This document shows, piece by piece, positions 34,368 to 43,320 of a stretch of 64,000 nucleotides of DNA (position 1 is the first letter of the stretch; the number at the start of each line of letters is the position of its first letter). Origin of the DNA: Candidatus Liberimonas magnetica (GTDB lineage Bacteria; Elusimicrobiota; Endomicrobiia; Endomicrobiales; JAFGIL01). Both the position numbers and the translations under genes were made by a program. The notes below the pieces were generated by a model. The model did not search any database. It was not told where the DNA came from and saw only the letters and a program-made list of their open reading frames with translations. Location: contig JAJAPY010000020.1 of assembly GCA_020523885.1 (NCBI GenBank), forward strand, positions 1 through 64,000, given 5' to 3'.

Positions 34368-35579
34368 TCACAAATAAACTGTATCCTGATTTTGACCCAA
34401 CGATAAGAACAACAACATATAGTCTTTTAGGTGGCGAGTTAACAGGAAATTGTTTTTTATATGCTGCTTTCCGTTTTCTCCAAGCCGTAGTGCGTATTTT
34501 GGATGGTTTAATAATTGTTTTAAGGCAAATGCTGTTCCTTCTACGGAATATGTCAGCATTCCGGAATATCTGTTCGTAATTTGAAGAGGGATACCGCCAA
34601 CATTTCCAGCAACCACAGGTTTTGCTTTCCATAACGCTTCTGCTATGGTCAAACCGAAGCCTTCTTTTAATGATTTTTGAAGTATTACATCAGATGCCCT
34701 TTGCAGCGCATTTACTACTATATCATCCTGCGGTAAAAGCAGGATATGAATATCGGGGTCACCCTTCGACTGTTCTTTTACTTCTTCCAAAACAGCAATA
34801 CCTTCGGGATCATCGCTAGCCCCGCCCCCTGCAAGAATAAGCCTGCAATCAATATATTTCCTTACAAGCTTATACGCCTCTATTACCCCTAACGGATCTT
34901 TTAATCTGTCAAAACGGGAAATTTGAGTTATTATGGGTTTATCTTTGGGTATTGAATACTTTTCTAATACCGAATCAATAACCTCCTGTGGTAGTTCCTT
35001 ATTCTTATCACTTAAAGGGTCGATCGAAGGAGGTATGAGGAACTGCCTTATAGGCAGTACCTGTGAAAATTTCTGTGCTGAAAAAACAGAAGCATCGTAA
35101 TCTTTAATAAAACCCATTAAGAAATCCCAAACCTGTCTATTTGGATCGGACACATCGACATGGCACCGCCATATCCATTTATTTCCAGCCTTCTTTTTTA
35201 CAAGGGCTATTGGCTGAGGGTCATGAACAAATACTATATCGCCGTCAGTATTTAATTCATTAATATTTCTCTGGCTTGTTTCCATAAAAACATCAAAATC
35301 ACTCTTCTTTATTTCTTCCTGCTTACCATGCAGGGCGTTATGGAATCTCTTTGTTACTTCATAATACTGGGTTCCGCCTTTTACTATATCCCATTTAGAC
35401 TTAACACCCAATTCATTTAAAAGCGGTACCATGCGGTTCAGTATCTCCGCTACACCGCCGCCTACAGAAGTAGAGTTTATATGCTGGATAACCCTGCCTT
35501 TAAGCTTTCCCGCGAGAGTTCTTAAGTCATCTATTACTGCCTGCCCTACTATAGGAATATATTCATCGATCTTAGCCAT
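34368..35579 (-). CDS. TreT-like trehalose synthase (GT4)
   Basis: A 403-residue GT-B glycosyltransferase of the trehalose glycosyltransferring synthase type, which joins NDP-glucose and glucose to form trehalose directly. The N-terminal HINSTSVGGGVAEILNRMVP, the RFDRLKDPLGVIEAY strand and the C-terminal donor-site EGFGLTIAEALWKAKPVVAG fit this family. It starts one base after the DUF5752 gene. Because OtsA and OtsB lie in the same operon, the cell would have two trehalose routes, one of them reversible. Confidence 0.88.
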   Translation of the reverse strand: MAKIDEYIPIVGQAVIDDLRTLAGKLKGRVIQHINSTSVGGGVAEILNRMVPLLNELGVKSKWDIVKGGTQYYEVTKRFHNALHGKQEEIKKSDFDVFMETSQRNINELNTDGDIVFVHDPQPIALVKKKAGNKWIWRCHVDVSDPNRQVWDFLMGFIKDYDASVFSAQKFSQVLPIRQFLIPPSIDPLSDKNKELPQEVIDSVLEKYSIPKDKPIITQISRFDRLKDPLGVIEAYKLVRKYIDCRLILAGGGASDDPEGIAVLEEVKEQSKGDPDIHILLLPQDDIVVNALQRASDVILQKSLKEGFGLTIAEALWKAKPVVAGNVGGIPLQITNRYSGMLTYSVEGTAFALKQLLNHPKYALRLGENGKQHIKNNFLLTRHLKDYMLLFLSLGQNQDTVYL

Positions 35580-35580
35580 T

Positions 35581-36249
35581 TTAAGTTATCCTTCTGTATA
35601 CTATTTTGATTATGATTTTTCTTAAATCATCTAAAGCATATGTATAAGGGTCTAGTTTAGCGATCTCTTTTGCCAATTCAGCGTCGCCTATTGAGCTCTC
35701 AATCCAATTAGAAAAATCATTGCTTTCCCTTTCAAGCCTCAACCGTGCTTCAAACATATGGAAATATATTGAATTATTGCTTACTTTCTCTAAGGCTGTT
35801 TTAAATTCCGACAAGTCATTAGCGGTATAAGCTGTCGGAACGACAAAACTTATTGATTTATTAAAATAGAACTCCTTCCCAGCGCTGGCAAACCTCAAAC
35901 TGCACGAAGGACATTTATTTCTGTATTCTTCTATAACAGCAATGATCCTATCCCTTAACCCACGGATAGTGCCAAACTGCACAATGTCTATGCTTGCAAG
36001 TTTTTCCGCAAGTTCATCTTCACCCAAGGCATATGAAATCCAATACGCAAAATCATTCGGCGGCTCGGGAGACAGATACTCGTGCTGCTGCAAAAACCTG
36101 TGCGTATGATGATAAATGGAAGAGCCCGGCACTTCCTTCAGTAAAGCAAGCAATTCTTCAATATTATGGGCTTTAAGCCCCGTCAACTCTGAGAGGTTAA
36201 ACCTTGTATAAAATGTAAATTGTTCTTTTGCTTTTAACAATTCGCTCAT
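35581..36249 (-). CDS. DUF5752 family protein
   Basis: A 222-residue soluble protein with two similar halves, each carrying a phrase of the form SIYHHTHRFLQQ or SIYFHMFEARLRL and then W-rich segments (NDFAYWISYALGEDELAEKL, NDFSNWIESSIGDAELAKEI). I recognise it as the DUF5752 family, which is found beside trehalose synthases. The internal duplication suggests symmetry in one chain. It overlaps the GGDEF-Enzyme I gene by four bases and precedes TreT by one base, so a role in controlling or assisting trehalose synthesis is likely but unproven. Confidence 0.75.
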   Translation of the reverse strand: MSELLKAKEQFTFYTRFNLSELTGLKAHNIEELLALLKEVPGSSIYHHTHRFLQQHEYLSPEPPNDFAYWISYALGEDELAEKLASIDIVQFGTIRGLRDRIIAVIEEYRNKCPSCSLRFASAGKEFYFNKSISFVVPTAYTANDLSEFKTALEKVSNNSIYFHMFEARLRLERESNDFSNWIESSIGDAELAKEIAKLDPYTYALDDLRKIIIKIVYRRIT

Positions 36250-38858
36250 AAACCACCCCTTAACAATTCGGAAATTTTATTCCTGATAATTGGCACGAAT
36301 GGCGTAGGGACGCTGAAATTCTCCAAACCCAGCTTGAGTAAATCTTTTGTGTAATTAACATCGGATGCCATATCACCGCAGAGAACACATTCTTTGCCTT
36401 TATTATTACACGCCTTAATTACTCTTTCTATGTATTCCATAACCATTTCTGATCCGGCTTCGTAGTAGCTGGAAACCGATGAATTTTCACGTCCGGATGC
36501 TGTAGTATATTGTATAAGGTCATTTGTGCCTATGCTTACAAAATCTGCATGATTTAGTATCTCGTCAATTTTTAACACAGCAGCAGGAACTTCTATCATA
36601 GCGCCTAAAAGTATGTTTTCGTTAAAAGGAATATTTCCCAGCTTTAACAGGTTTTTGCATTCATTCAATTTCTGCCTTACCTTCAAAACATCATCAGGAA
36701 TTGTAACCATAGGAATTAGTATTTTAAGTTTATACTTAGCGCTTAGTTTTAGAAATACTCTTAACTCTGTTTCTAATACCTGCGGGTAGCCGAGCAGCAT
36801 CCTGACTCCCCGCAGTCCCAGCGACGAGTTCTGTTCTGTACCAAAGGAAAGGTAAGGAATGGTTTTATCGTTATTAATATCAAGCAGGCGGGCTGTTATC
36901 TCGGACCCTTTTAGTCCTGAAAAACATTTATCTAATGCATCATATAATTGTGTCTCACTTGGAAGCGTTTTGTGCTGCATATACAACTGCTCCAGCCTGA
37001 ATAACCCTATTGCGCTGCTTCCATATTCTAATGATTTGACCACTTCTTCGCGGGAATTTACATTAGACAAAACTTTTATTATTTTATTATCCTTCTTTAA
37101 TTCAATGTTTTTATTGCGACTTATATAATTCTTCCATTCTGATTCCTTTTGCTTAATTATTGCTTTAAGCGAAGATATCTCGTGCTTGTCAGGATTAATA
37201 ACTATCTCGCCGGAATCAGCATTTAAGATAGCGGGTTGTCCCGATGGAATATCTTCTAAATCATAATCAAACTGGCATATATAAGGTATCCTCATGCTTT
37301 TGGCAAGAAGCGCTGCATGTGAACTCTTGCTGCCTTCCTCTGTAAGCATCCCGACCACATTTCTACGTTTCATATATACTGTATCAGAAGGCAACAGCCT
37401 CTTGGATATAACAATTGTATTTTCAGGCAGTTGTTCTATGATATTCTTATCTATTCCCATAAGATAGCGCAAGACCCTTTTGCTAAGATCTAATATGTCA
37501 TCGCCTCTTTCTTTAATAATATCACTACCAGATTCCCTGAACCTGCCTTCCCATTTTTTAAATACACCTTTAACAACATTTTCTGCATTAACCATTCTTA
37601 ATTTTAAGTCTGTTTTTAGCTCATCTATAAGCTTTTGGTCATTAAGCACAAGCCAATGGAAATCAAAAAGATCAGAAAACTCCTTACCTATATGGTTTTT
37701 CATCTCTTTTCCCATTTCTTCAATATCATCTTTTACAAAGCCAAGAGCTTTTTGTATACGGTTAAATTCTGGTTCAACTTCATCTACGCTTATCTCGCGG
37801 TATTCTATATCTCTTTCAAGAATATCTTTATAAACATAAATATTACCTATAGATAAACCCGGAGAGATAGGAATACCTCTAATAACCAGCCTGATATTTT
37901 TATCCTTTTTATCGACAATGTTACAATTGTCTTTTTTTGTTTCTTCATGTTCGCTTATATTTTTTTCTTCATAAACATAAATTCTGTTCTTGCCCAGCCT
38001 TTTTGCCATATATACTGCTTTATCTGCTGCTTCTAAAGTTTCTGAAATACTCTTCAAATTGTCCATATTAAATGATGCAACACCAATGCTTACAGATACG
38101 CGTATATTGTCACTTCCAATTTCCTTGGGTTTTATATTTATCTTTCGGATATTTTCAATTATCTTTCTTGAAAATAATCCGGCTTCATTTTCCGAAGTGT
38201 TAGGCGCAAGCACTACGAATTCGTCGCCGCCGAATCTGTAGGCAGTATCAATAACCCTGACGTTTTTCTTTAGTACTTCACCGACTTTCAATATTACCTC
38301 ATCACCAGTCAAATGCCCGTATGTATCATTTATCTGTTTCAACTCATCAATGTCCATAAATAACAATGAAAAATATGACCCGTATCTTCTCGCCCTCTCA
38401 ATTTCTCTGTTCAATTCGTGAAAAAGAAGTTTCTTGTCATATATGTTTGTTTTATCATCTTCAATAGCAGCTCTTGCAAACGAAAGTATCTTGTCCTCTT
38501 CCATTATAAGCGGTTTTTTTAGGGTTCCTTTTATATTGGTCAAATAATCAAGAGACGCCACCTGTATACCGATGTTTCTATTAAGCACGGAAGATAGCAT
38601 CTTCTGATGAGCGATTATTGAATTAAACTTCTTTTTTGCTTCTTCTTCATCTGATGTTATCTCATGTGTAAGCACATAGATAAACTCAATATATATCTTA
38701 TTGCCTAATTCTTTTTTAAAACGGTTTAGCTTTTCTATCTGCTGGCTAGTTCCGTTTTTTTCGCCGGCAAATATTTCTATAAAATCCAGGTCAATTTTCT
38801 TTTCTTTGATAAACTTTGCCTCTTCTTCAAGGCAATCTGCTTTTCTTATGTGGACCAT
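36246..38858 (-). CDS. GGDEF diguanylate cyclase fused to PTS Enzyme I-like domain
   Basis: An 870-residue fusion from the ATG at 38858 (GGAGGT upstream; a GTG twelve bases earlier is also in frame). Residues about 1-130 are a novel-looking N-terminal domain. Residues 134-300 are a GGDEF domain with intact GGDEF (210-214) and a preceding RxxD inhibitory site (RVID). Residues 330-870 match the phosphoenolpyruvate-utilising Enzyme I family: the helical HPr-binding-like insert, the phosphohistidine loop SSHAALLAK (His about 514), and the C-terminal barrel with SIGTNDLIQYTTA and LCGDMASD. No HPr gene is in the window. It suggests PEP status coupled to cyclic di-GMP. Confidence 0.9.
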   Translation of the reverse strand: MVHIRKADCLEEEAKFIKEKKIDLDFIEIFAGEKNGTSQQIEKLNRFKKELGNKIYIEFIYVLTHEITSDEEEAKKKFNSIIAHQKMLSSVLNRNIGIQVASLDYLTNIKGTLKKPLIMEEDKILSFARAAIEDDKTNIYDKKLLFHELNREIERARRYGSYFSLLFMDIDELKQINDTYGHLTGDEVILKVGEVLKKNVRVIDTAYRFGGDEFVVLAPNTSENEAGLFSRKIIENIRKINIKPKEIGSDNIRVSVSIGVASFNMDNLKSISETLEAADKAVYMAKRLGKNRIYVYEEKNISEHEETKKDNCNIVDKKDKNIRLVIRGIPISPGLSIGNIYVYKDILERDIEYREISVDEVEPEFNRIQKALGFVKDDIEEMGKEMKNHIGKEFSDLFDFHWLVLNDQKLIDELKTDLKLRMVNAENVVKGVFKKWEGRFRESGSDIIKERGDDILDLSKRVLRYLMGIDKNIIEQLPENTIVISKRLLPSDTVYMKRRNVVGMLTEEGSKSSHAALLAKSMRIPYICQFDYDLEDIPSGQPAILNADSGEIVINPDKHEISSLKAIIKQKESEWKNYISRNKNIELKKDNKIIKVLSNVNSREEVVKSLEYGSSAIGLFRLEQLYMQHKTLPSETQLYDALDKCFSGLKGSEITARLLDINNDKTIPYLSFGTEQNSSLGLRGVRMLLGYPQVLETELRVFLKLSAKYKLKILIPMVTIPDDVLKVRQKLNECKNLLKLGNIPFNENILLGAMIEVPAAVLKIDEILNHADFVSIGTNDLIQYTTASGRENSSVSSYYEAGSEMVMEYIERVIKACNNKGKECVLCGDMASDVNYTKDLLKLGLENFSVPTPFVPIIRNKISELLRGGL

Positions 38859-39651
38859 AAGCACCTCCACACATCATATTCTTAACTGATTTAAGAAATG
38901 CAAAAACTTCGTCAGGGTTTTTAAGCTGGTAATCAGCATGAGAACTGCCTTTCTCACCCACAAATACGGTTATTCCTATGTTTTTCAAGGCCATAAAAGC
39001 ATCTTCATCAGTTAAATCATCGCCTAAACATATAGGGATTACCGAAGTGTCTGAAGCGTACTTTGATAAAATCCGTAAAACAGCGGTTCCTTTGTTCAGT
39101 TCAATGCTGGGCCTGATTTCATAACACATTTTCCCAAGCCAAATCCTAAGTTTCCCGTTTTTTACAGGTTTTTTTAACAGCTGATTGAATATTGCATTTA
39201 ATTGCGGCATATCCTTCTCATTAACCATGCGGTAATGCAGGGTAACCGCAAGTTTTTTGTCTTCTACTAATACTCCTTTGATTATTGATAGTTTGTCTTT
39301 AAGTTCGGACTTCATGGCTATCAATAGCTTCTTAACATCCGGCGCAATTTCCGCTTTATATATAAAATCCGGCCCCTCTATCTCAAGCCCGTGATTGCCT
39401 ACATAAGTTATATTTTGTAAACCCGCCATTTTTTTAACATCATTTAAATATCTTCCCGAAATTATAACGATCTTAACATGTGGCAACTTTGCCAGCGCAC
39501 TCAAAAGGCTTTTTACTTTTCCCGGTAAAACCGCCTTTTTGGGAGTATCCGCTAAAGAAACGAGCGTGCCGTCGTAATCCAAGAACAGCACCACGCTCTT
39601 GTTTTTCATTAATTTTAGGACTTCTTTTTCGTTCTCAAGCAATGATTTCAT
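38827..39651 (-). CDS. otsB: Trehalose-6-phosphate phosphatase OtsB
   Basis: A 274-residue HAD-superfamily phosphatase that removes phosphate from trehalose-6-phosphate. Motif I LDYDGTLVSL, motif II IISGR, the cap-domain YVGNHGLEIEGPDF and motif IV CLGDDLTDEDAF are present. It overlaps the MscS gene by four bases and the next gene by about 30. Partner of the OtsA fusion two genes upstream. Confidence 0.95.
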   Translation of the reverse strand: MKSLLENEKEVLKLMKNKSVVLFLDYDGTLVSLADTPKKAVLPGKVKSLLSALAKLPHVKIVIISGRYLNDVKKMAGLQNITYVGNHGLEIEGPDFIYKAEIAPDVKKLLIAMKSELKDKLSIIKGVLVEDKKLAVTLHYRMVNEKDMPQLNAIFNQLLKKPVKNGKLRIWLGKMCYEIRPSIELNKGTAVLRILSKYASDTSVIPICLGDDLTDEDAFMALKNIGITVFVGEKGSSHADYQLKNPDEVFAFLKSVKNMMCGGAYGPHKKSRLP

Positions 39652-40697
39652 TTCAATTCCGCCTTTTCCTGTATGTAATTGATAGCCCGTATAGGATACG
39701 GGATAGTAATATTTTCCTCTTTATATTTTTCATGGAGTTTCTTTACAAATTCGTGCTTTATCAGGTATTGATCCACAAACTCCTTTACCCGCAAGATGAC
39801 CGTGAACTGTATGCTTGAATCACCAAAAGTATGATAACGGATAAACGGCTCAAATTCAGGAACGCCGCCGTTTACGGTTTTCATTATTTCCTTGGCCGTT
39901 TCGCAAGTAATCCTTTCAACCTTATTTAGGTCGCTGTTATAATGAACTCCCAGATTTATTAGAACTGCCATTTCTTTATCAGGCATATGATAATTCGTTA
40001 TTATTGTTTTCGTAAGTTTATCATTCGGGATAAGTATGAGGTTATTCGCCAGCATTCTTACTTTTGTAGTCCGCCAGTTTATATCAGCCACGTATCCTTC
40101 TTCGCCTGTTTCGAGTTTAATGTAATCTCCGACCCTTACCTGATTGGAAACAATAATATAAAACCCTGCGAATAGATTGGATAAAGTATCCTGTAAAGCC
40201 AGAGCTATCGCTAACCCGCCCACGCCTAATGTTGCAAGGAAAGGGGTTATTGAAACACCCATGGTATGCAAAATTACTATAGCCCCGATGCTAAAAACGG
40301 CAATTTTTGTAAGGTTATGAGTAAGGCTTGCCATGCCGGAGGCTTTCTCAATACCTTTGGACGCTAACGATATCAGTTTCGTTAATATATTTGATAATAC
40401 GAACGTTATAGATGTTATTGCGAGTATTACAATAGCTTTTCCTGCTATCGTAATAAGTTCATTATTCATTGGAGCATATTTAACTGAAAAATATAAGCTA
40501 AGCATTACACACCACAATAAAGAAGGCTTTTTAAGGGCAGCAATTACAATATCATCTATCTCAGTTTTAGTTGATTTTGCCCAACCAGACAGGTATTTGA
40601 AAAATATATTTCGCAGAGCCACACCCGTAATAAATACCCCTACGAATACCCCCGCGGCAAACAGTATCCCGTCTCCTTTTAAAATATTCATAATCAT
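39648..40697 (-). CDS. MscS-family mechanosensitive ion channel
   Basis: A 349-residue small-conductance mechanosensitive channel. Four or so N-terminal helices are followed by the pore helix signature GVGGLAIALALQDTLSNLFA and the cytoplasmic beta and alpha/beta domains (VGDYIKLETGEEGYVADINW, LIPNDKLTKTIITNYH). Such channels release solutes on hypo-osmotic shock. Lying between otsA and otsB with overlaps on one side, it links the release valve to the synthesis of the compatible solute. Confidence 0.95.
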   Translation of the reverse strand: MIMNILKGDGILFAAGVFVGVFITGVALRNIFFKYLSGWAKSTKTEIDDIVIAALKKPSLLWCVMLSLYFSVKYAPMNNELITIAGKAIVILAITSITFVLSNILTKLISLASKGIEKASGMASLTHNLTKIAVFSIGAIVILHTMGVSITPFLATLGVGGLAIALALQDTLSNLFAGFYIIVSNQVRVGDYIKLETGEEGYVADINWRTTKVRMLANNLILIPNDKLTKTIITNYHMPDKEMAVLINLGVHYNSDLNKVERITCETAKEIMKTVNGGVPEFEPFIRYHTFGDSSIQFTVILRVKEFVDQYLIKHEFVKKLHEKYKEENITIPYPIRAINYIQEKAELK

Positions 40698-40706
40698 AAA
40701 ATTCCC

Positions 40707-42938
40707 CTATTTTTTTAATCCCGTCAAATCGTTAATAATTGCACCTGCCCATTTGAAAACATTGTTCTCTTTTACAATATTGTGCATATTCTTCATACGT
40801 TTAACTTTTTCTTCTTTTGGCATCTCAACAGCAAACCTTATTGCATCGGCAAATTTATCTATTGAATACGGGTTAATCTGTATGGCATCTGCAAGCTCCC
40901 TTGCAGCTCCGGTAAAACAACTTAAAATCAAGCTTCCGTTATAGTCGGTTTTGGAGGCGATATATTCTTTAGCCACCAGGTTCATGCCGTCATGCAAAGA
41001 ACTGACCAGGCAGAAATCTGCCATAGCATAATACGGCTTTATCTCATCGCTTGAAAAATGCTGCTTTAAATAGATTATCGGTTTCCAGCCGTTATCTGAA
41101 TACTTCCAGTTTATCCTTTCTACCACCTCATCAATCTCGCCCATCAATTCATGATATTTCTTAATATGTGTCCGGGATGGCGCGGCAAGCTGAATATACA
41201 CTATCTTTTTTCTATATTCCGGATACTTTTCAAGCAGTTTTTCTATTGCCAACATCCTTTCAACAAGCCCTTTTGTGTAATCAATCCTTTCAACACCTAT
41301 GCCGATTATTTTATCTTCCAAATCGTATTCTTTTTTTATGTCGTTTACAGATTGAGCAGTTTCTTTCGAGCCTGCATATGTATTTGTATCAACACTTATA
41401 GGAAAAGCCCGTATCAATGTTTCCTTATTATTTCTTACAACGCTGAACTTCTCTGTATCAATCCTGCTTTCAAGAAGGCGGTTACAGGTATCTATAAAAT
41501 TGTTGCAGTGGTATTGAACATGAAAACCTATCAAATCGCAGCCAAGCATCCCGTCAAGTATTTCTTCCTGGTACGGACATATTGAAAACACTTCAGGGTT
41601 AGGCCACGGTATATGCCAGAACATCGCAACTATAGCGTCCGGCCGTTTTTCCTTGATTAATTTGGGAAGCAGCGTAAAATGGTAGTCCTGAATAAATACA
41701 AAAGGTGTTTTTGAAGGCAGTTCCTCCAAAATGCTCTCGGCAAACTTCTCGTTGACCTTTTTATAAACCTCCCAATCCGTCTGCCTGAAAGTAGGCCTCG
41801 TATATGTTATATGGCAAAGAGGCCACAAACCTTCGTTTGAAAAACCAAGATAGTACCCGTTTTCTTCTTCCTTTGAAAGCCATATTCTTTTTAGTATATA
41901 ATGAATATCCTGCGGAGGTACTCCCAGTTTATCTTTAGAATTCACAAACTTTCTATCAGCCTGGCCGCTGCCCTGAGCTATCCACATCCCGCCGCAGGCT
42001 TTTAGTATAGGATCGAGGGCCGTAACCACACCGCTTGCAGGCCTTATACATTTAGGCTGGTTTGTATCTTCATCTAAAACATGCATATATGGTTCCCTGT
42101 TTGAAACCACAAAAAACGAGTTTTCCCCGAGTTTTGCATGAACCAGGTTTTTAAGTTTTGTTTCATCCCAGAGTTCAGCCTTATTTAAATTTCGTAATGC
42201 TTCAGTTGAAAGGGATTTCCTTGCTACCCGCAGCCCCAAAGCTACTTGTTCCACTTCGCTTGCGAATTTCCCGAAATCATCAATATCTTTAATCTTAAAC
42301 TGGTCATCAATATCGCCTTTCTGGAAAAGTTGGAACCATTCTGTAAGCCGCCTTAAAGGTAGCGTAAATATCTGTCTTTGCAGGATTAAAATGACTATCA
42401 CAATAGCAATTATAAGCCCAAAAAGAGTTATACTGGTCCTTCGCCATAACTCTGTTAACGTATTATTAATATAGGAAGTATCATATATTACTTTTAATAC
42501 ACCTAAAACCTCATTATTATCGTTTCTAACCGGGAATATGTAACTGTACAAGGAATACTCTTTATGCTTTTCCGTTTCATCAGCCGGCTCACCTTTGATA
42601 ATAGATATCTTTATCAGCCCTTTCTCATCTTTGCCAAGAAATTCAACTACCTTTTCAGTAACAGCTAATACTTTCATATCCCTACTGTAAAAAACGCAAC
42701 CTTGCAGGCGTTCTCTTTTCTGGAATATATCCGCAAGGCGCTGAGCGGTCTTAACATCATTTTTTATAAAAATATCTCTTGCCGATAGTTCCATACTTTC
42801 AGCAACATTTTTAGCTTTCCGTTTCAGGTCGTCATAAAGCCTTTCTTCCTGAAAACGCACCTGCAAAAATCCAAAAACAGCGAATACGCCCGCAATTATC
42901 ACAAGAATCGGCAATGTAAACAATAGAATTCTTTTCAT
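40707..42938 (-). CDS. otsA: Membrane sensor-HAMP fused to trehalose-6-phosphate synthase (OtsA)
   Basis: A 743-residue fusion. Residues 4-24 and 168-187 are transmembrane helices enclosing an extracytoplasmic sensor domain of about 140 residues. Residues 188-242 are a HAMP-like linker, and from about 275 to the end is a GT20 trehalose-6-phosphate synthase with RPASGVVTALDPIL, PFVFIQDYHFTLLP, GIGVERIDYTKGL and SSLHDGMNLVAKEY. The architecture of a chemoreceptor or histidine kinase is used to hold a metabolic enzyme at the membrane, so synthesis could respond directly to an external signal such as osmolarity. GAGG lies before the ATG. Confidence 0.92.
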   Translation of the reverse strand: MKRILLFTLPILVIIAGVFAVFGFLQVRFQEERLYDDLKRKAKNVAESMELSARDIFIKNDVKTAQRLADIFQKRERLQGCVFYSRDMKVLAVTEKVVEFLGKDEKGLIKISIIKGEPADETEKHKEYSLYSYIFPVRNDNNEVLGVLKVIYDTSYINNTLTELWRRTSITLFGLIIAIVIVILILQRQIFTLPLRRLTEWFQLFQKGDIDDQFKIKDIDDFGKFASEVEQVALGLRVARKSLSTEALRNLNKAELWDETKLKNLVHAKLGENSFFVVSNREPYMHVLDEDTNQPKCIRPASGVVTALDPILKACGGMWIAQGSGQADRKFVNSKDKLGVPPQDIHYILKRIWLSKEEENGYYLGFSNEGLWPLCHITYTRPTFRQTDWEVYKKVNEKFAESILEELPSKTPFVFIQDYHFTLLPKLIKEKRPDAIVAMFWHIPWPNPEVFSICPYQEEILDGMLGCDLIGFHVQYHCNNFIDTCNRLLESRIDTEKFSVVRNNKETLIRAFPISVDTNTYAGSKETAQSVNDIKKEYDLEDKIIGIGVERIDYTKGLVERMLAIEKLLEKYPEYRKKIVYIQLAAPSRTHIKKYHELMGEIDEVVERINWKYSDNGWKPIIYLKQHFSSDEIKPYYAMADFCLVSSLHDGMNLVAKEYIASKTDYNGSLILSCFTGAARELADAIQINPYSIDKFADAIRFAVEMPKEEKVKRMKNMHNIVKENNVFKWAGAIINDLTGLKK

Positions 42939-42950
42939 TGAACCTCACAA

Positions 42951-42970
42951 CGGGCCCGGCCGGCGGCCCG
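42951..42970. other. GC-only hairpin upstream of otsA
   Basis: CGGGCC (42951-42956) pairs with GGCCCG (42965-42970) in an otherwise AT-rich gap, eight or so bases upstream of the otsA ribosome-binding site. It may shape the leader of the operon. No T-tract follows, so it is not an obvious terminator. Confidence 0.4.
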
Positions 42971-43027
42971 GCATATTCTCTAGATTTTAATGAACCTTGG
43001 CAGATAAACCCCTAAAAACCTGCTATA

Positions 43028-43243
43028 TTATTTGTTGGTTTCTTCTTTCTTTGCGGTTGATATCTTTAATATGGAGTATATAGGGCATAAACCTACAAAA
43101 CTTGTCATAAACAAAATAAAAGCAATTATCAATAAAATAACACCGAATATCCCGCTTATAAAACCTTTCAAATACAGCAATCCCAATGTTAAAGCAATGA
43201 CGATCCTTAAAATAGAATCCAATGTACCGATGTTTTTCACCAT
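43028..43243 (-). CDS. DUF2892 (YgaP-like) small membrane protein
   Basis: A 71-residue protein from the ATG at 43243 with GGAGG eight bases upstream. A TTG at 43258 is in frame but lies within the ribosome-binding site. It has the DUF2892 signature NIGTLDSILRIV, a hydrophobic hairpin, and SFVGLCPIYSIL with the conserved Cys-Pro. In other bacteria this domain occurs alone or fused to rhodanese. Its role here is unknown. It could be the first gene of the osmotic-stress operon (89 bp to otsA). Confidence 0.85.
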   Translation of the reverse strand: MVKNIGTLDSILRIVIALTLGLLYLKGFISGIFGVILLIIAFILFMTSFVGLCPIYSILKISTAKKEETNK

Positions 43244-43249
43244 TTCAAT

Positions 43250-43320
43250 ATCCTCCAAATAAAAAAGCCGCTACTGGATAAATTATCCAGATGGCGGCCC
43301 GACCATCTAATCCTCCAAAT
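43250..43320 (-). terminator. Terminator hairpin flanked by an 11-bp direct repeat
   Basis: On the minus strand GCCGCC, CTGGATAA, TTATCCAG and GCGGC form a nested perfect hairpin followed by TTTTTT. It lies between two exact copies of ATTTGGAGGAT (43250-43260 and 43310-43320), 60 bp apart, each followed by an ATG. The upstream ATG opens an eight-codon frame (Met-Val-Gly-Pro-Pro-Ser-Gly, stop) that runs into the terminator. This could be a leader-peptide attenuator or a small insertion with target duplication. Confidence 0.7.

Noticed and set aside
34225-34632. A 135-codon version of the 44-residue micro-protein
   Set aside because: The extra 91 codons overlap the 3' part of the TreT-like gene in another frame and read as low-quality shadow sequence. 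The internal ATG at 34359 has its own ribosome-binding site.
40333-40944. A 203-codon plus-strand frame opposite the MscS and OtsA ends
   Set aside because: It spans the junction of two clear minus-strand genes and shows only reversed-codon composition, with no independent start signal.
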